Part shown: positions 14,721 through 21,467 of the stretch, piece after piece
How the letters are laid out: the number at the start of each line of letters is the position of its first letter
Numbering within the stretch: the first letter of the stretch is position 1
IMG/VR virus record: IMGVR_UViG_3300036859_000187
Coordinates: 1 to 47,985 of that record
Source of the DNA: a virus
Length of the DNA stretch: 47,985 bases
Strand: one strand, 5' to 3'
Made by a program: the position numbers and the translations under genes
The notes under the pieces: model-generated
Databases searched by the model: none
What the model was told of the DNA's origin: nothing
Seen by the model: only the letters and a program-made list of their open reading frames with translations

Positions 14721-14947
14721 CCATCGCCGAAATCGTCGATCATCGGTGCCACGCCGAAGGGTGCGAGCGCCAGGTGCCTCCAGCGATGTTTATGTGCAAG
14801 CCCCACTGGTTCGCGGTTCCAAAGCCGATGCGTGACGACATCTGGCGGCTCTACCGCGTCGGCCAAGAGAACGACCTGAAGCCGAGCAGCGAGTACCTAC
14901 GTGCGGCGGCGGAGGCCATCCGGGCCGTAGCCGCGAAGGAGGGATGA
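14717..14947 (+). CDS. 76-aa metal-binding phage protein
   Basis: ATGA overlap. CHAEGCERQVPPAMFMCKPHW followed in the next helix by an IWRLYRVGQE segment: a C-H-x3-C...C-x-x-H-W cluster plus YRxGQE and a Tyr-Leu-Arg-Ala-Ala helix. This is a widespread phage hypothetical pattern that I recognise but cannot assign a function. Confidence 0.7.
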   Translation: MTIAEIVDHRCHAEGCERQVPPAMFMCKPHWFAVPKPMRDDIWRLYRVGQENDLKPSSEYLRAAAEAIRAVAAKEG

Positions 14948-15189
14948 TGAACGAGACGTGGTACTACGACCCGACGTGCGGCGAGATCCGCGCGGTCGGC
15001 ACCGAGCGGCGCGTGGCTTATATCGCAGTGTTGAACTTCTCGGAACGCAACGGAGAGCTACTCGCCGCCGCCCCAGACCTGTTCGCCTCGCTGCAAGAGA
15101 TCGTCGCCGAGTGGGGCACCCCGAACACGCCGAAGTGGCATCGCGCCCGAGCGGCCCTTGCCAAGGCGAAGAACGGAAACGCAGCATGA
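14944..15189 (+). CDS. 81-aa hypothetical protein
   Basis: ATGATG start overlapping the upstream stop. Contains RNGELLAAAPDLFASLQEI, the frequently seen phage N-x-x-L-hhAAP-x-h-x-x-x-L motif found in many small early proteins of unknown role, then a helical basic C terminus. Confidence 0.65.
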   Translation: MMNETWYYDPTCGEIRAVGTERRVAYIAVLNFSERNGELLAAAPDLFASLQEIVAEWGTPNTPKWHRARAALAKAKNGNAA

Positions 15190-15227
15190 AATCCGTAGTG
15201 AGAAGGTCCGGTTTGGAGGGGCGATGA
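15186..15227 (+). CDS. 13-codon coupling ORF
   Basis: ATG overlaps the previous stop and its TGA overlaps the next ATG. The GGAGGGGCG just before its end is the Shine-Dalgarno for the next gene. Probably a translation relay rather than a functional peptide. Confidence 0.25.
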   Translation: MKSVVRRSGLEGR

Positions 15228-15454
15228 TCAAGCGACTGGAAATGACCGACCCGCAGAGCTGCATGAGTCGGGCTGGCGAAGACGAGATGACGTTCGTCTT
15301 GCTCGCCCGCGACATCTGCGCGCCGGATACCATCCGTGATTGGGTCGCCAATCGGCTCGGAGCGGGCAAGAACAAGTTCTCGGATCCGCAGATCCAAGAC
15401 GCCTTAGAGTGCGCCCGCGAGATGGAGCGCCAGTACGCGGCGATGAAGCGATGA
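15224..15454 (+). CDS. 76-aa hypothetical helical protein
   Basis: ATG 15224 has GGAGG at good spacing and overlaps the relay ORF stop. Predicted helices: EDEMTFVLLARDICAPDTIR, VANRLGAG, DALECAREMERQYAAMKR. Pattern resembles small phage early proteins; no function known. Confidence 0.6.
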   Translation: MIKRLEMTDPQSCMSRAGEDEMTFVLLARDICAPDTIRDWVANRLGAGKNKFSDPQIQDALECAREMERQYAAMKR

Positions 15455-15840
15455 TGAATTTAGCTGAGAAGATAGGCGGTTGGCCGCCGAAGCTGACCGT
15501 GACGGCGGACGGAGTGGCCCTGCTCTTTCTCCGCTCGCGTTGTCCGGGGTCCAGCGAGGAAGACCTGCGGCTCCTCACCGGCCTGTTCGAGGATGCTGTT
15601 CGGAGCGCAAGGGAAGCTGGAGCCAAGGTAGCCCGCTTCTGGCTCGCCATCGAGACGATGGACGAGTGCGCGAGGTTGGTGTGCCGGGACTGCGAAGTCT
15701 GCGTGCCGTTCGGCGAGTGGTTTGGGATTCTCTGGTACAGGCGCATCGTCCATGAGATCACTGAAAATCATCGGAGGCCGTGCGCCGCTGAGCAAATCCG
15801 CCGCGCCCAGCTCCGGCGGTGGGCCGAGATGGAGGGATGA
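15451..15840 (+). CDS. 129-aa hypothetical protein with Cys pair
   Basis: ATGATG start overlapping the stop before. Mixed alpha/beta start (PPKLTVTADGVALLFLR), a helix (EEDLRLLTGLFEDAVRSAR), then CARLVCRDCEVC with four closely spaced Cys that may bind metal, and a Trp/Arg-rich C-terminal helix. Not recognised. Confidence 0.6.
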   Translation: MMNLAEKIGGWPPKLTVTADGVALLFLRSRCPGSSEEDLRLLTGLFEDAVRSAREAGAKVARFWLAIETMDECARLVCRDCEVCVPFGEWFGILWYRRIVHEITENHRRPCAAEQIRRAQLRRWAEMEG

Positions 15841-16010
15841 GCGCGGTGAAGAGATACGTCTGCGATCGTTGCCGCGAGGAGTTGCATCCGAACGACATGG
15901 TGACGATTCGGCTGCGCTTCACCCGGCAGTCGTGGCCCGATGGCGTTCGACATCTTCACTACTGCGTGCGTTGTTGGAACGAGATGACGAGGCTGAGAGA
16001 GAACCGATGA
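15837..16010 (+). CDS. 57-aa zinc-finger protein
   Basis: ATGA overlap. CDRCREELHPND and YCVRCWNEM, about 30 residues apart, form a two-CxxC treble-clef or ribbon. Unknown role. Confidence 0.7.
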   Translation: MSAVKRYVCDRCREELHPNDMVTIRLRFTRQSWPDGVRHLHYCVRCWNEMTRLRENR

Positions 16011-16035
16011 GTAGAGTAACCGGGAGCATTACACG

Positions 16036-16593
16036 ATGAGCGACCTCACGGACGCACAGGCTGATTACGCCAATCTTCTCGCCGATCGCGATCAGCTTCG
16101 CGCGGAACTCGCCGCCTCCCGCCAGGCCGAGGAGACGGCGCGGCTCCGGCTGTCCGAACAGGTAGATCAGACCATCAAGGAAATGCGTCGTGCCGAGCAG
16201 GCCGCAGCCGAGGTCGCGCGGCTGCGGGAGGAATTGGACCGCGAATCCAGTGGCGCATGGACGGAGGCTGAGCGGAAGTCCGCGCGTCTTGAGGATCAGC
16301 TTCGCCGTACTCAGGGCTACGAAGCGGGAATGGTAGGGGAGGTCGCCGACCTGAAGCGGCGGCTGGCGGGGCTGCGGGAGAAGGTCGCGAAAGTGCCACA
16401 CCGCGATGTTGCGGATCGACAAGCAAGCGCTGATGATCTGGAAACCATCTACCACCGAACTTACAAATGCAGGGAACTCGGCGGTGCCTGTCTGTTCGCC
16501 GCCACAAAAGAAGAGGGCTCCACGTCACCGCAGAGCCCTCAACGTCCTTCCGGCATTACTGCCGAAGTGGGGACGCCACCGAGGAGAGGATAG
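16036..16593 (+). CDS. 185-aa coiled-coil protein
   Basis: Residues about 5-125 are almost continuous heptads (Ala/Leu/Glu/Arg), for example LREELDRESSGAWTEAERKS and VADLKRRLAGLREKV. The last ~40 residues (after about 145) turn Ser/Pro/Thr-rich and coincide with two perfect hairpins (16513-16540, 16551-16564), so the natural C terminus may be shaped by a nucleic-acid element. Function unknown. Confidence 0.6.
   Translation: MSDLTDAQADYANLLADRDQLRAELAASRQAEETARLRLSEQVDQTIKEMRRAEQAAAEVARLREELDRESSGAWTEAERKSARLEDQLRRTQGYEAGMVGEVADLKRRLAGLREKVAKVPHRDVADRQASADDLETIYHRTYKCRELGGACLFAATKEEGSTSPQSPQRPSGITAEVGTPPRRG
16513..16564. other. Two adjacent hairpins inside the coiled-coil gene
   Basis: GAGGGCTC (16513-16520) pairs with GAGCCCTC (16533-16540), 8 bp around 12 nt. 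Then CGGCA (16551-16555) pairs with TGCCG (16560-16564), 5 bp around 4 nt. No T-run follows, so not a simple terminator. Confidence 0.4.
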
Positions 16594-16610
16594 CTGAACG
16601 AGTCACCAAA

Positions 16611-16751
16611 ATGGTAACTTTCATACCTGGTGAGACGCAACGGATCGCCGGCTTGCTGGCCTACCTATGCGCCCTCGCGCACGAGGCCGGGCAAGTCATG
16701 TCGTACTGGGACATCTACGAAGCTGTCCGCTTTGCGAGGGGCAGCCGATGA
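16611..16751 (+). CDS. 46-aa helical protein
   Basis: ATG 16611; the frame is open further up, but the extension overlaps the hairpins and looks noncoding. Two helices, TQRIAGLLAYLCALAHEAGQ and MSYWDIYEAVRFAR, the second resembling a winged-helix recognition turn (vs-x-x-x-I-x-x-x-V). No good Shine-Dalgarno. The next gene overlaps by ATGA. Confidence 0.45.
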   Translation: MVTFIPGETQRIAGLLAYLCALAHEAGQVMSYWDIYEAVRFARGSR

Positions 16752-16828
16752 CCGCTGACGCCGCGTTTGTGGTGCTCTACGCCATAGTGCTGTGCGGCGT
16801 TTTCTACACGATCTGGAGATGCTCATGA
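16748..16828 (+). CDS. 26-aa single-span membrane peptide
   Basis: ATGA overlaps on both sides. Nearly the entire peptide is one hydrophobic helix (AAFVVLYAIVLCGVFYTIW). Too short for domain assignment. Confidence 0.4.
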   Translation: MTADAAFVVLYAIVLCGVFYTIWRCS

Positions 16829-17094
16829 TGCCTGACGCCGAGAAGAAACTCGCAGAGTTGACCGCCGGTCGCTATCTCTGCAACTGCGACGCCCGCGATA
16901 TGCCGGGGCGTAACCATCTGTCGATGTGCGGCAGTGTCCTTGGCGTGGGTGACGCGGTTAAGCTGGCCCGCGAGTTTGCCGCTTGGGCGCTGAGAATGAT
17001 CGAGGAACGTGCCGAGGAGCTTCGCAACGAGCATTGCGACGTACTCCTCGAAGATATCCGCGCCCTCGCCCGCGAGATCGGAGGCAAGCCATGA
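16825..17094 (+). CDS. 89-aa Cys-containing protein
   Basis: ATGATG start overlapping the membrane peptide. YLCNCDARDMPGRNHLSMCG offers C-x-C, H and C as a possible metal site. A long C-terminal helix includes MIEERAEELRNEH. Unknown. Confidence 0.6.
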   Translation: MMPDAEKKLAELTAGRYLCNCDARDMPGRNHLSMCGSVLGVGDAVKLAREFAAWALRMIEERAEELRNEHCDVLLEDIRALAREIGGKP

Positions 17095-17324
17095 GCGAGA
17101 AGCTCGTTACGCGCGAGGAAGCGGAGAAATGGGCCACCGAGGGGTACGGTCACGGATGGACCAAGGCCCTCGCCCGCTCCTACCTTGCCGCGCTGGACGC
17201 ACTGAAGCCCTTTGCGAAGTTGGCCGAAGCCTTCAACCCTTCGCTCGGAGATGACTATCAAGGAACCTCAGTCGTGACTCTTCGTGATTGTCGTCGCGCC
17301 CGCGAGATCGGGGGCGGGAAGTGA
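17091..17324 (+). CDS. 77-aa hypothetical protein
   Basis: ATGA overlap. Helical, with an EEAEKWATEGYGHGWTKAL segment; the region ARSYLAALDALKPFAKLAE resembles the L-x-A-L-x-P-F-A motif of many small phage early proteins. The last residues (REIGGGK) repeat those of the gene before (REIGGKP), suggesting local duplication of the gene junction. Confidence 0.6.
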   Translation: MSEKLVTREEAEKWATEGYGHGWTKALARSYLAALDALKPFAKLAEAFNPSLGDDYQGTSVVTLRDCRRAREIGGGK

Positions 17325-17509
17325 ATAAATCGCGGAGGGATGGGCTGATGCTGTTAGTCGCTGGCACGGCTGGGCTTTTGTGGATCTGGGGCCTGCCATC
17401 GCTAGCAGACGTGACGACTGTCTTTGTCGTGGTCTCCATCGTGGCCGTAGTAACCGGCGTCATGAATCTGGTGCTCGGATTCTGCCCGTGGCGCAAGGAA
17501 GATTTGTGA
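17321..17509 (+). CDS. 62-aa two-span membrane protein
   Basis: GTG start overlapping the stop upstream (GTGA). Helices at about 8-22 (MLLVAGTAGLLWIWG) and 28-51 (TTVFVVVSIVAVVTGVMNLV), then CPWRKEDL. Unknown. Confidence 0.6.
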   Translation: MNKSRRDGLMLLVAGTAGLLWIWGLPSLADVTTVFVVVSIVAVVTGVMNLVLGFCPWRKEDL

Positions 17510-17898
17510 AAGCGATGTTTGGAATACGACGAAAGGCGACCACTAGGCTCGAGCGCCGCCCCGTGGTGCTGGCGTATTTCGATGGCCCGCGTCGCCTCGA
17601 CGGCTACGTGTTCCCAGTGCGCGGCTTCGAGCGGTGGGAGTTTGTAGTCTGCAAGTACGACGACGGAGCGTGGCACACCTCGGAAGTCTCCACCGGCCAC
17701 CTGATTCCCGGCACCGGGGCGCCCACGCGCGAGGCGAGTATGGCTGATGCGCGGAGTCAGCTCCAAAAGAAGGGCGTCGCGGGCTTTGCGAAGTCCTACG
17801 CGGCGGCACGACGATACTTGGAGAAAAGAGTTCGGCATATCCGAGATCACGGCCAACCACGCCCCGAAGGAAGGTTCCGATGGGTGAGAAACCGGTGA
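17506..17898 (+). CDS. 130-aa hypothetical basic protein
   Basis: GTG 17506 overlaps the previous stop (GTGA); ATG 17515 is an alternative. Beta-rich first half (PVVLAYFDGPRRLDGYVF, WEFVVCKYDDGAW) then Arg/Lys-rich helices at the C terminus. Not recognised. Confidence 0.6.
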   Translation: MKAMFGIRRKATTRLERRPVVLAYFDGPRRLDGYVFPVRGFERWEFVVCKYDDGAWHTSEVSTGHLIPGTGAPTREASMADARSQLQKKGVAGFAKSYAAARRYLEKRVRHIRDHGQPRPEGRFRWVRNR

Positions 17899-18047
17899 TG
17901 AAAAAAAGACGCTCACTAGGAATCTCTGCGGCTTGCTCGACCGGCCATCATCGCATGTGCGGGGGTCGGTGCATTCGCGTCGCTGCGAAAACAGGCCGGA
18001 TACGCCACGAAAATTGTGGGTGTGACTGCCACAAGGAAAAGCGGTGA
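17898..18047 (+). CDS. 49-aa His/Cys-rich metal-binding protein
   Basis: Start overlaps the previous TGA. CSTGHHRMCGGRC then CGCDCH near the end: a dense Cys/His cluster of a type seen in small phage proteins (C-x-x-x-H-x-x-C...C-x-C-x-C-H). Probably zinc-bound. A 17-codon ORF (18047-18100) overlaps its end. Confidence 0.6.
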   Translation: MKKRRSLGISAACSTGHHRMCGGRCIRVAAKTGRIRHENCGCDCHKEKR

Positions 18048-18089
18048 TGAAAGACGGGAGAATGATGAGCGGATGGAGGAGTAAAGCAC

Positions 18090-18476
18090 ATGCCATGTGA
18101 GATATCCGCAGCCGAGCAAGCTGCATGGGCGAACCGGTGCCTCGCCGTCAGGATCTTCAACTATATAGCCGAGGCCGTTGGTTCCTCGGAGCGAGTGAAC
18201 GAGCGGCAAACGAATCTTCGAACCGAGCACGTCTACGACCGAATTTGTCCCATGCTCAAGGCGCTCGATCCCAAACGCCGCGACGAAATCATCTACGATG
18301 CGCGGCATAGTACGGCCCGGAAACTAGCCGATTGGTGGGAATACCATCAAGAACAAGACCAGCGACGCGAAGCCGAAAAACAGCGCGAGGCCGAACGGCG
18401 TGAACTCCGACGCGCCGCTGCAAGAAAGCTCACGCGAGCGGAACGCCTGGCGGCTGGTCTCAACGAGGACGAATGA
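18090..18476 (+). CDS. 128-aa helical protein with charged C terminus
   Basis: ATG 18090 after GGAGGAGTAAAGCAC. The N-terminal half is helical with a Trp/Cys-containing start. Residues about 85-125 are a Glu/Arg-rich single helix (EAEKQREAERRELRRAAARK). Unknown function. Confidence 0.65.
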   Translation: MPCEISAAEQAAWANRCLAVRIFNYIAEAVGSSERVNERQTNLRTEHVYDRICPMLKALDPKRRDEIIYDARHSTARKLADWWEYHQEQDQRREAEKQREAERRELRRAAARKLTRAERLAAGLNEDE

Positions 18477-18643
18477 CGACCTGCGTCTACTGCAAGAAGC
18501 CCGTCGAAAAGGCTCCCGATGGATTCGCAGGCAAAGTGAACCCACAAGCCGGCGCCCATTGGGACTGCTGGTCAAATGGACTTGCCGAACTAGCGCGTAA
18601 AGTGCTCCCGGAGGTGAAGGATGACCCCAAGCAAACGCCGTAA
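18473..18643 (+). CDS. 56-aa zinc-knuckle protein
   Basis: ATGA overlap. CVYCKKPVEKAP, then HWDCW: C-x-x-C...H-x-x-C, one zinc knuckle. The 3' end overlaps the next gene by 23 nt. Unknown. Confidence 0.6.
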   Translation: MTTCVYCKKPVEKAPDGFAGKVNPQAGAHWDCWSNGLAELARKVLPEVKDDPKQTP

Positions 18644-18770
18644 GGCAATGACCCTCGCCAAGAAGGCCGTTGCTCGCCTACGCGAGGAGATCCGGATGAG
18701 CAGCGCTTACCTCACCCGGCTCAAGCTCGAACAGAAGAATTTCCGGAAGATGCTGCGGGAGATCATCTGA
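18621..18770 (+). CDS. 49-aa basic helical protein
   Basis: ATG 18621 with GGAGGTGAAGG as a strong Shine-Dalgarno. Lys/Arg-rich throughout, probably one long helix (KKAVARLREEIRMSS). It lies just upstream of the excisionase-like gene and could be an accessory DNA-bending factor; that is speculative. Confidence 0.6.
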   Translation: MTPSKRRKAMTLAKKAVARLREEIRMSSAYLTRLKLEQKNFRKMLREII

Positions 18771-18793
18771 AACTCGTTGTCGTCAAGGAAGCC

Positions 18794-19039
18794 GTGCGCT
18801 CCGGCATGTTCGAGTCGGAAGCGTCGATCCGCTGCATGATCGCCCGCGGCGAGCTCCGGAAGGGCATCCACTACTTCCAAGAGAAGCACCGTGGACGTAT
18901 CCGGCTAGATCTCGACGCCATCGTTGAGATGTTCACCCAACCCAAGGTAGAAACCCTCGACCGAATCCCGGTCATTCGTGGGGGCTTCATCCGTGACGCA
19001 GAGAAGGCGGGCGCAGTACGTGGGCTGTACCGTAGCTGA
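18794..19039 (+). CDS. xis: Excisionase-like / small HTH regulator before the integrase
   Basis: 81 aa from GTG 18794. The frame is open upstream to a CTG at 18767 overlapping the previous stop, which would add KLVVVKEAV; homologous-looking proteins begin about there. SGMFESEASIRCMIARGELR plus GIHYFQEKHRGRIRLDL form a wHTH-like recognition helix and beta wing. The gene overlaps the integrase start by 62 nt. Arrangement upstream of int is the main ground for an excisionase role. Confidence 0.6.
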   Translation: MRSGMFESEASIRCMIARGELRKGIHYFQEKHRGRIRLDLDAIVEMFTQPKVETLDRIPVIRGGFIRDAEKAGAVRGLYRS

Positions 19040-20195
19040 GACCTCGAGCGGGAAGCTAGCGCTCCGCTTCCGGTGGACCTACCCGGATGGACGCCAGCAC
19101 CGGCCTTCCGTGACGACCCCACTCGACGCCACGCCGGATAACCGACGACAACTATTGTCGCGGGCGTCTGTCATCGGCTCCGAGATCCGCGCCGGCATGT
19201 TCGACCCGACGCGACACTTCGATATCAAGCCCCGCTTCGGGGCGGCTTCTCTCCCCGAGGCTTCCCTCTCCGTCCGGATGCGCTCTTGGATCGAAGAGAA
19301 GCGCGTCCGGAAGGTAAGGCCGTCGAGGCTTACCGACTACACGAAGCATCTCCGGAACTACTTCGAGCGGGCTCCTCTTGGTCTCCGCGATCCCTACCGG
19401 CTTACTCGAGAGGATCTGGCCGCGTTCCAGCTCTGGCTCGTGAGCCAAGCAGGCAAGAGCGGCACGGGCATCTCGGAGAAGACGGCATCGAACGTCATCC
19501 GAAGCACCCTCGCCGCGTTCCTTAGGGACATCGACGCAGGAGATGCGTTCGTTGCCCTCGGGAGGCTACGCTGGGAACGCTACGAGCCGTCGAGAGAGCA
19601 GGACCCGTTCACGGCAACCGACCGAGAGCGAATTCTCGGATGGTTTCACGGGAAACGTCCCTTTGCCGAGTGGGTATCCATGCGGCTTAGGTTCGAAGGA
19701 ATAACCCCCTCCGAGGTCCGCGGCCTCAACGTCGGAGACCTCGACCGGGGAACGGGTACGATCCGGATACAGCGCTCCCGAAGTGAGAATCTGAAGCACG
19801 TCGCGGCGACCAAGACAAAGCGGCGTATCCGCTCGGTCCGGCTCGCCCCAGACCTAGTAGCCGACGTGGGCGAGCTCTGCGGGATACGAGACCCGAGAGA
19901 GCCCCTGGTGCACGTCTACGAATCCAGCTTCACGAAGACCTTCAAGCGGGCGCAGATCGCTCTCGGAATCCGGTTCCGGTCGGTCTACCAGGCGAAGCAC
20001 ACCTACGCGACGCTGACGCTGATCGGTGGTGAGAGCCCTTCCGTGGTCGCTAACCATCTCGGAATCGGTCTCGGGACGCTCGACAAGCACTACGCCGCCG
20101 CGCTCCAAAAGGGGCGGATTTCGAGCCGGTTGGACCACGATTTGGACCAAACAGCGGAAAACCCTAGGAAAGATAATGGAGGCGGGGGGAATTGA
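18978..20195 (+). CDS. int: Tyrosine recombinase 2 (integrase), divergent catalytic residues
   Basis: 405 aa from GTG 18978 (GTG 18993 is possible). Arm-binding-like N terminus (SSGKLALRFRWTYPDGRQHR), SAM-like core domain (about 100-200), catalytic domain from about 210. Expected residues are unusual: the first Arg box reads EGITPSEVRGL (Thr where Arg is usual), the H-x-x-R box reads VYQAKHTYAT (Y-x-x-K), and LGH reads LGIGL. The nucleophile Tyr in DKHYAAAL is kept, as is TKTKRR. Some phage integrases of this subgroup share parts of this pattern. The stop codon lies in the attP-like core. Likely the integrase of this phage. Confidence 0.8.
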   Translation: MGASSVTQRRRAQYVGCTVAETSSGKLALRFRWTYPDGRQHRPSVTTPLDATPDNRRQLLSRASVIGSEIRAGMFDPTRHFDIKPRFGAASLPEASLSVRMRSWIEEKRVRKVRPSRLTDYTKHLRNYFERAPLGLRDPYRLTREDLAAFQLWLVSQAGKSGTGISEKTASNVIRSTLAAFLRDIDAGDAFVALGRLRWERYEPSREQDPFTATDRERILGWFHGKRPFAEWVSMRLRFEGITPSEVRGLNVGDLDRGTGTIRIQRSRSENLKHVAATKTKRRIRSVRLAPDLVADVGELCGIRDPREPLVHVYESSFTKTFKRAQIALGIRFRSVYQAKHTYATLTLIGGESPSVVANHLGIGLGTLDKHYAAALQKGRISSRLDHDLDQTAENPRKDNGGGGN

Positions 20196-20286
20196 ACCCG
20201 CACCCCGCTACGGATTACCTAGAGTTTTCCTGGGTCAATCCCCCTCGAAACGCCGGGATTTATCACCCATTGGACCAATTGGGCCA
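20130..20286. other. attP: Candidate attP: tRNA/tmRNA 3'-end core with arm repeats
   Basis: On the minus strand 20206-20177 reads like a tRNA-Ala or tmRNA 3' end: GCGGG-TTCAATT-CCCCC T-arm (one C-C mismatch), then CGCCTCC and discriminator A. The U70-equivalent position fits a G3-U70 acceptor. Flanks: GGAAAACCCTAGG (20156-20168) and its inverted copy CCTAGAGTTTTCC (20218-20230), 12/13 identical. TTGGACCA boxes lie at 20130, 20142 and 20270, with TTGGGCCA at 20279. Adjacent to int, this is a plausible attP with core and arm sites. Confidence 0.65.
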
Positions 20287-20363
20287 TTCGGCCTCGCCTA
20301 CCTCTTTCTCACCAAAACGGCTCCTGGGGCTTCCTACGCTCAAAGCGGGCCATTCCTGAAGCC

Positions 20364-20606
20364 ATGACAGACACCATACTGAAGCTCATCAACAGGGAGT
20401 TCGCGTGCATCGGGGCTCCCTACTGCGAGAACGACGGGCGTACCCTGGTACATAGCCGGGGCTGCCCGGCGGCTTTCCGGCTACGGGCTACCCAGCTTGC
20501 CCGGAAGGTGCTCTTGGAAGTCATCAAAGATCGCCACGGGGGAAACGGAAATGGACGAGTACGAAGCGGTGATAGCCGATCTCAAGGCGCAGAGGAACGA
20601 GATTGA
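20364..20606 (+). CDS. 80-aa hypothetical protein
   Basis: ATG 20364 follows the attP-like region; 20287-20363 shows nothing definite. Contains two Cys near the N terminus (FACIGAPYC), RGCPAAFRLRATQLARKV and a Gly/Asn/Arg-rich end that overlaps the next gene by 56 nt. Unknown. Confidence 0.5.
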   Translation: MTDTILKLINREFACIGAPYCENDGRTLVHSRGCPAAFRLRATQLARKVLLEVIKDRHGGNGNGRVRSGDSRSQGAEERD

Positions 20607-20829
20607 CGCGGTGATTGCGATTCTTCGCCGGCAAGCCAGGAAGACGACGGGTGAGACTCGGCCAGCGCCGGAGCCTCCTCCTCGAGTAGCGATTCCGCCG
20701 GCCGCTCCTAGCCCAGAGGAAGGCGACGAGAATCAGGAGCCACTACCGGCTGCGGCTGCGATGGGGAGACCGGGCCTAGCGGCCCGTACCAAAAGAGGTC
20801 CCGGACGTCCTCCGATCCCCAGAAGTTGA
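20551..20829 (+). CDS. 92-aa protein with coiled coil and AT-hook-like end
   Basis: ATG 20551 after GGGGGAAACGGAA. Residues 1-30 form a coiled-coil helix (YEAVIADLKAQRNEIDAVIA), then a Pro/Ala-rich linker, ending in KRGPGRPPIP, an AT-hook core (R-G-x-G-R-P). Likely a DNA minor-groove binder, maybe acting at the nearby attP-like site. Confidence 0.6.
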   Translation: MDEYEAVIADLKAQRNEIDAVIAILRRQARKTTGETRPAPEPPPRVAIPPAAPSPEEGDENQEPLPAAAAMGRPGLAARTKRGPGRPPIPRS

Positions 20830-20839
20830 AAACGGGTTC

Positions 20840-20941
20840 GTGCTGTGCGAATCCTGCGGGCAGGAGATCCCCGAGAACGCCTACCGGCTACACCGCCGGA
20901 ACTGCCTGATGGCGCGGCAGGGCTATTTTAGGGAGAGATGA
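20840..20941 (+). CDS. 33-aa zinc-finger mini-protein
   Basis: GTG start, weak ribosome site. CESCGQEIPEN ... HRRNC gives C-x-x-C...H-x4-C, ending ARQGYFRER. The next gene ends with the same nine residues, so the two look like a tandem duplication. Confidence 0.5.
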   Translation: MLCESCGQEIPENAYRLHRRNCLMARQGYFRER

Positions 20942-21123
20942 TGGACAAGAAACCGTTTCGGCAAACCAGATGGTACGCGCGGCTCGTTAAGAAGCTCCTG
21001 AAATACACAGACAACAGCCACGGGATCTGCCTGAATTGTCGTCAGGTCGTGTGCACGCCGCACAAGTGCCCGTTGCGAATGCGACCGCATTTAGCGCGGC
21101 AGGGGTACTTCAGGGAGAGATAG
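20938..21123 (+). CDS. 61-aa zinc-finger protein, tandem relative of the previous gene
   Basis: ATGATG start overlapping the previous stop. A basic N terminus, then CLNCRQVVCTPHKC and the shared end ARQGYFRER. The DNA of the shared end is also close, with silent differences, showing the duplication is old enough to have diverged at synonymous sites. Confidence 0.65.
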   Translation: MMDKKPFRQTRWYARLVKKLLKYTDNSHGICLNCRQVVCTPHKCPLRMRPHLARQGYFRER

Positions 21124-21149
21124 TACCGAGGCGGTAAGAGGAGAAAAAC

Positions 21150-21467
21150 ATGCCGCACCCGAACCACTGGAAGAGTGAGCCTTTCGACGAACGACGCCTA
21201 GAGTACATGACCTGCCCGAAATGCGGCCATGGCGGGAAGCCTAGAGTCGAATACGGAGATGCCAGGGTTGAAAGGGTTTATTCAGCCTGTGATCTCTACT
21301 ATCCAGAACGGATCGCCCTATTCTGCTCCCAATGCGGTCACGAAGAATGGATGCGTCCGAAAGACTACGTGTACCGCGCCTACGTGCCGCCCGAGCCGTG
21401 GTTGAGACCGCTGATCGACCGCCTGCGAAAGAAGATTCTCGACAATACCGTGTTCGGGAGAACCTAG
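21150..21467 (+). CDS. 105-aa zinc-ribbon protein
   Basis: ATG 21150 after GGAGAAAAAC. CPKCGHGGKP and CSQCGHEEW, about 38 residues apart, form a zinc ribbon; further Tyr/Pro-rich and basic C terminus. Last rightward gene; its TAG abuts the stop of the convergent structural gene with no intervening base. Confidence 0.7.
   Translation: MPHPNHWKSEPFDERRLEYMTCPKCGHGGKPRVEYGDARVERVYSACDLYYPERIALFCSQCGHEEWMRPKDYVYRAYVPPEPWLRPLIDRLRKKILDNTVFGRT

Noticed and set aside
20177-20300. Complete tRNA gene near the integrase
   Set aside because: Only the T-arm and acceptor 3' strand resemble a tRNA/tmRNA. No matching 5' acceptor, D-arm or anticodon arm is found upstream on the minus strand, so it is called an attP-like core.
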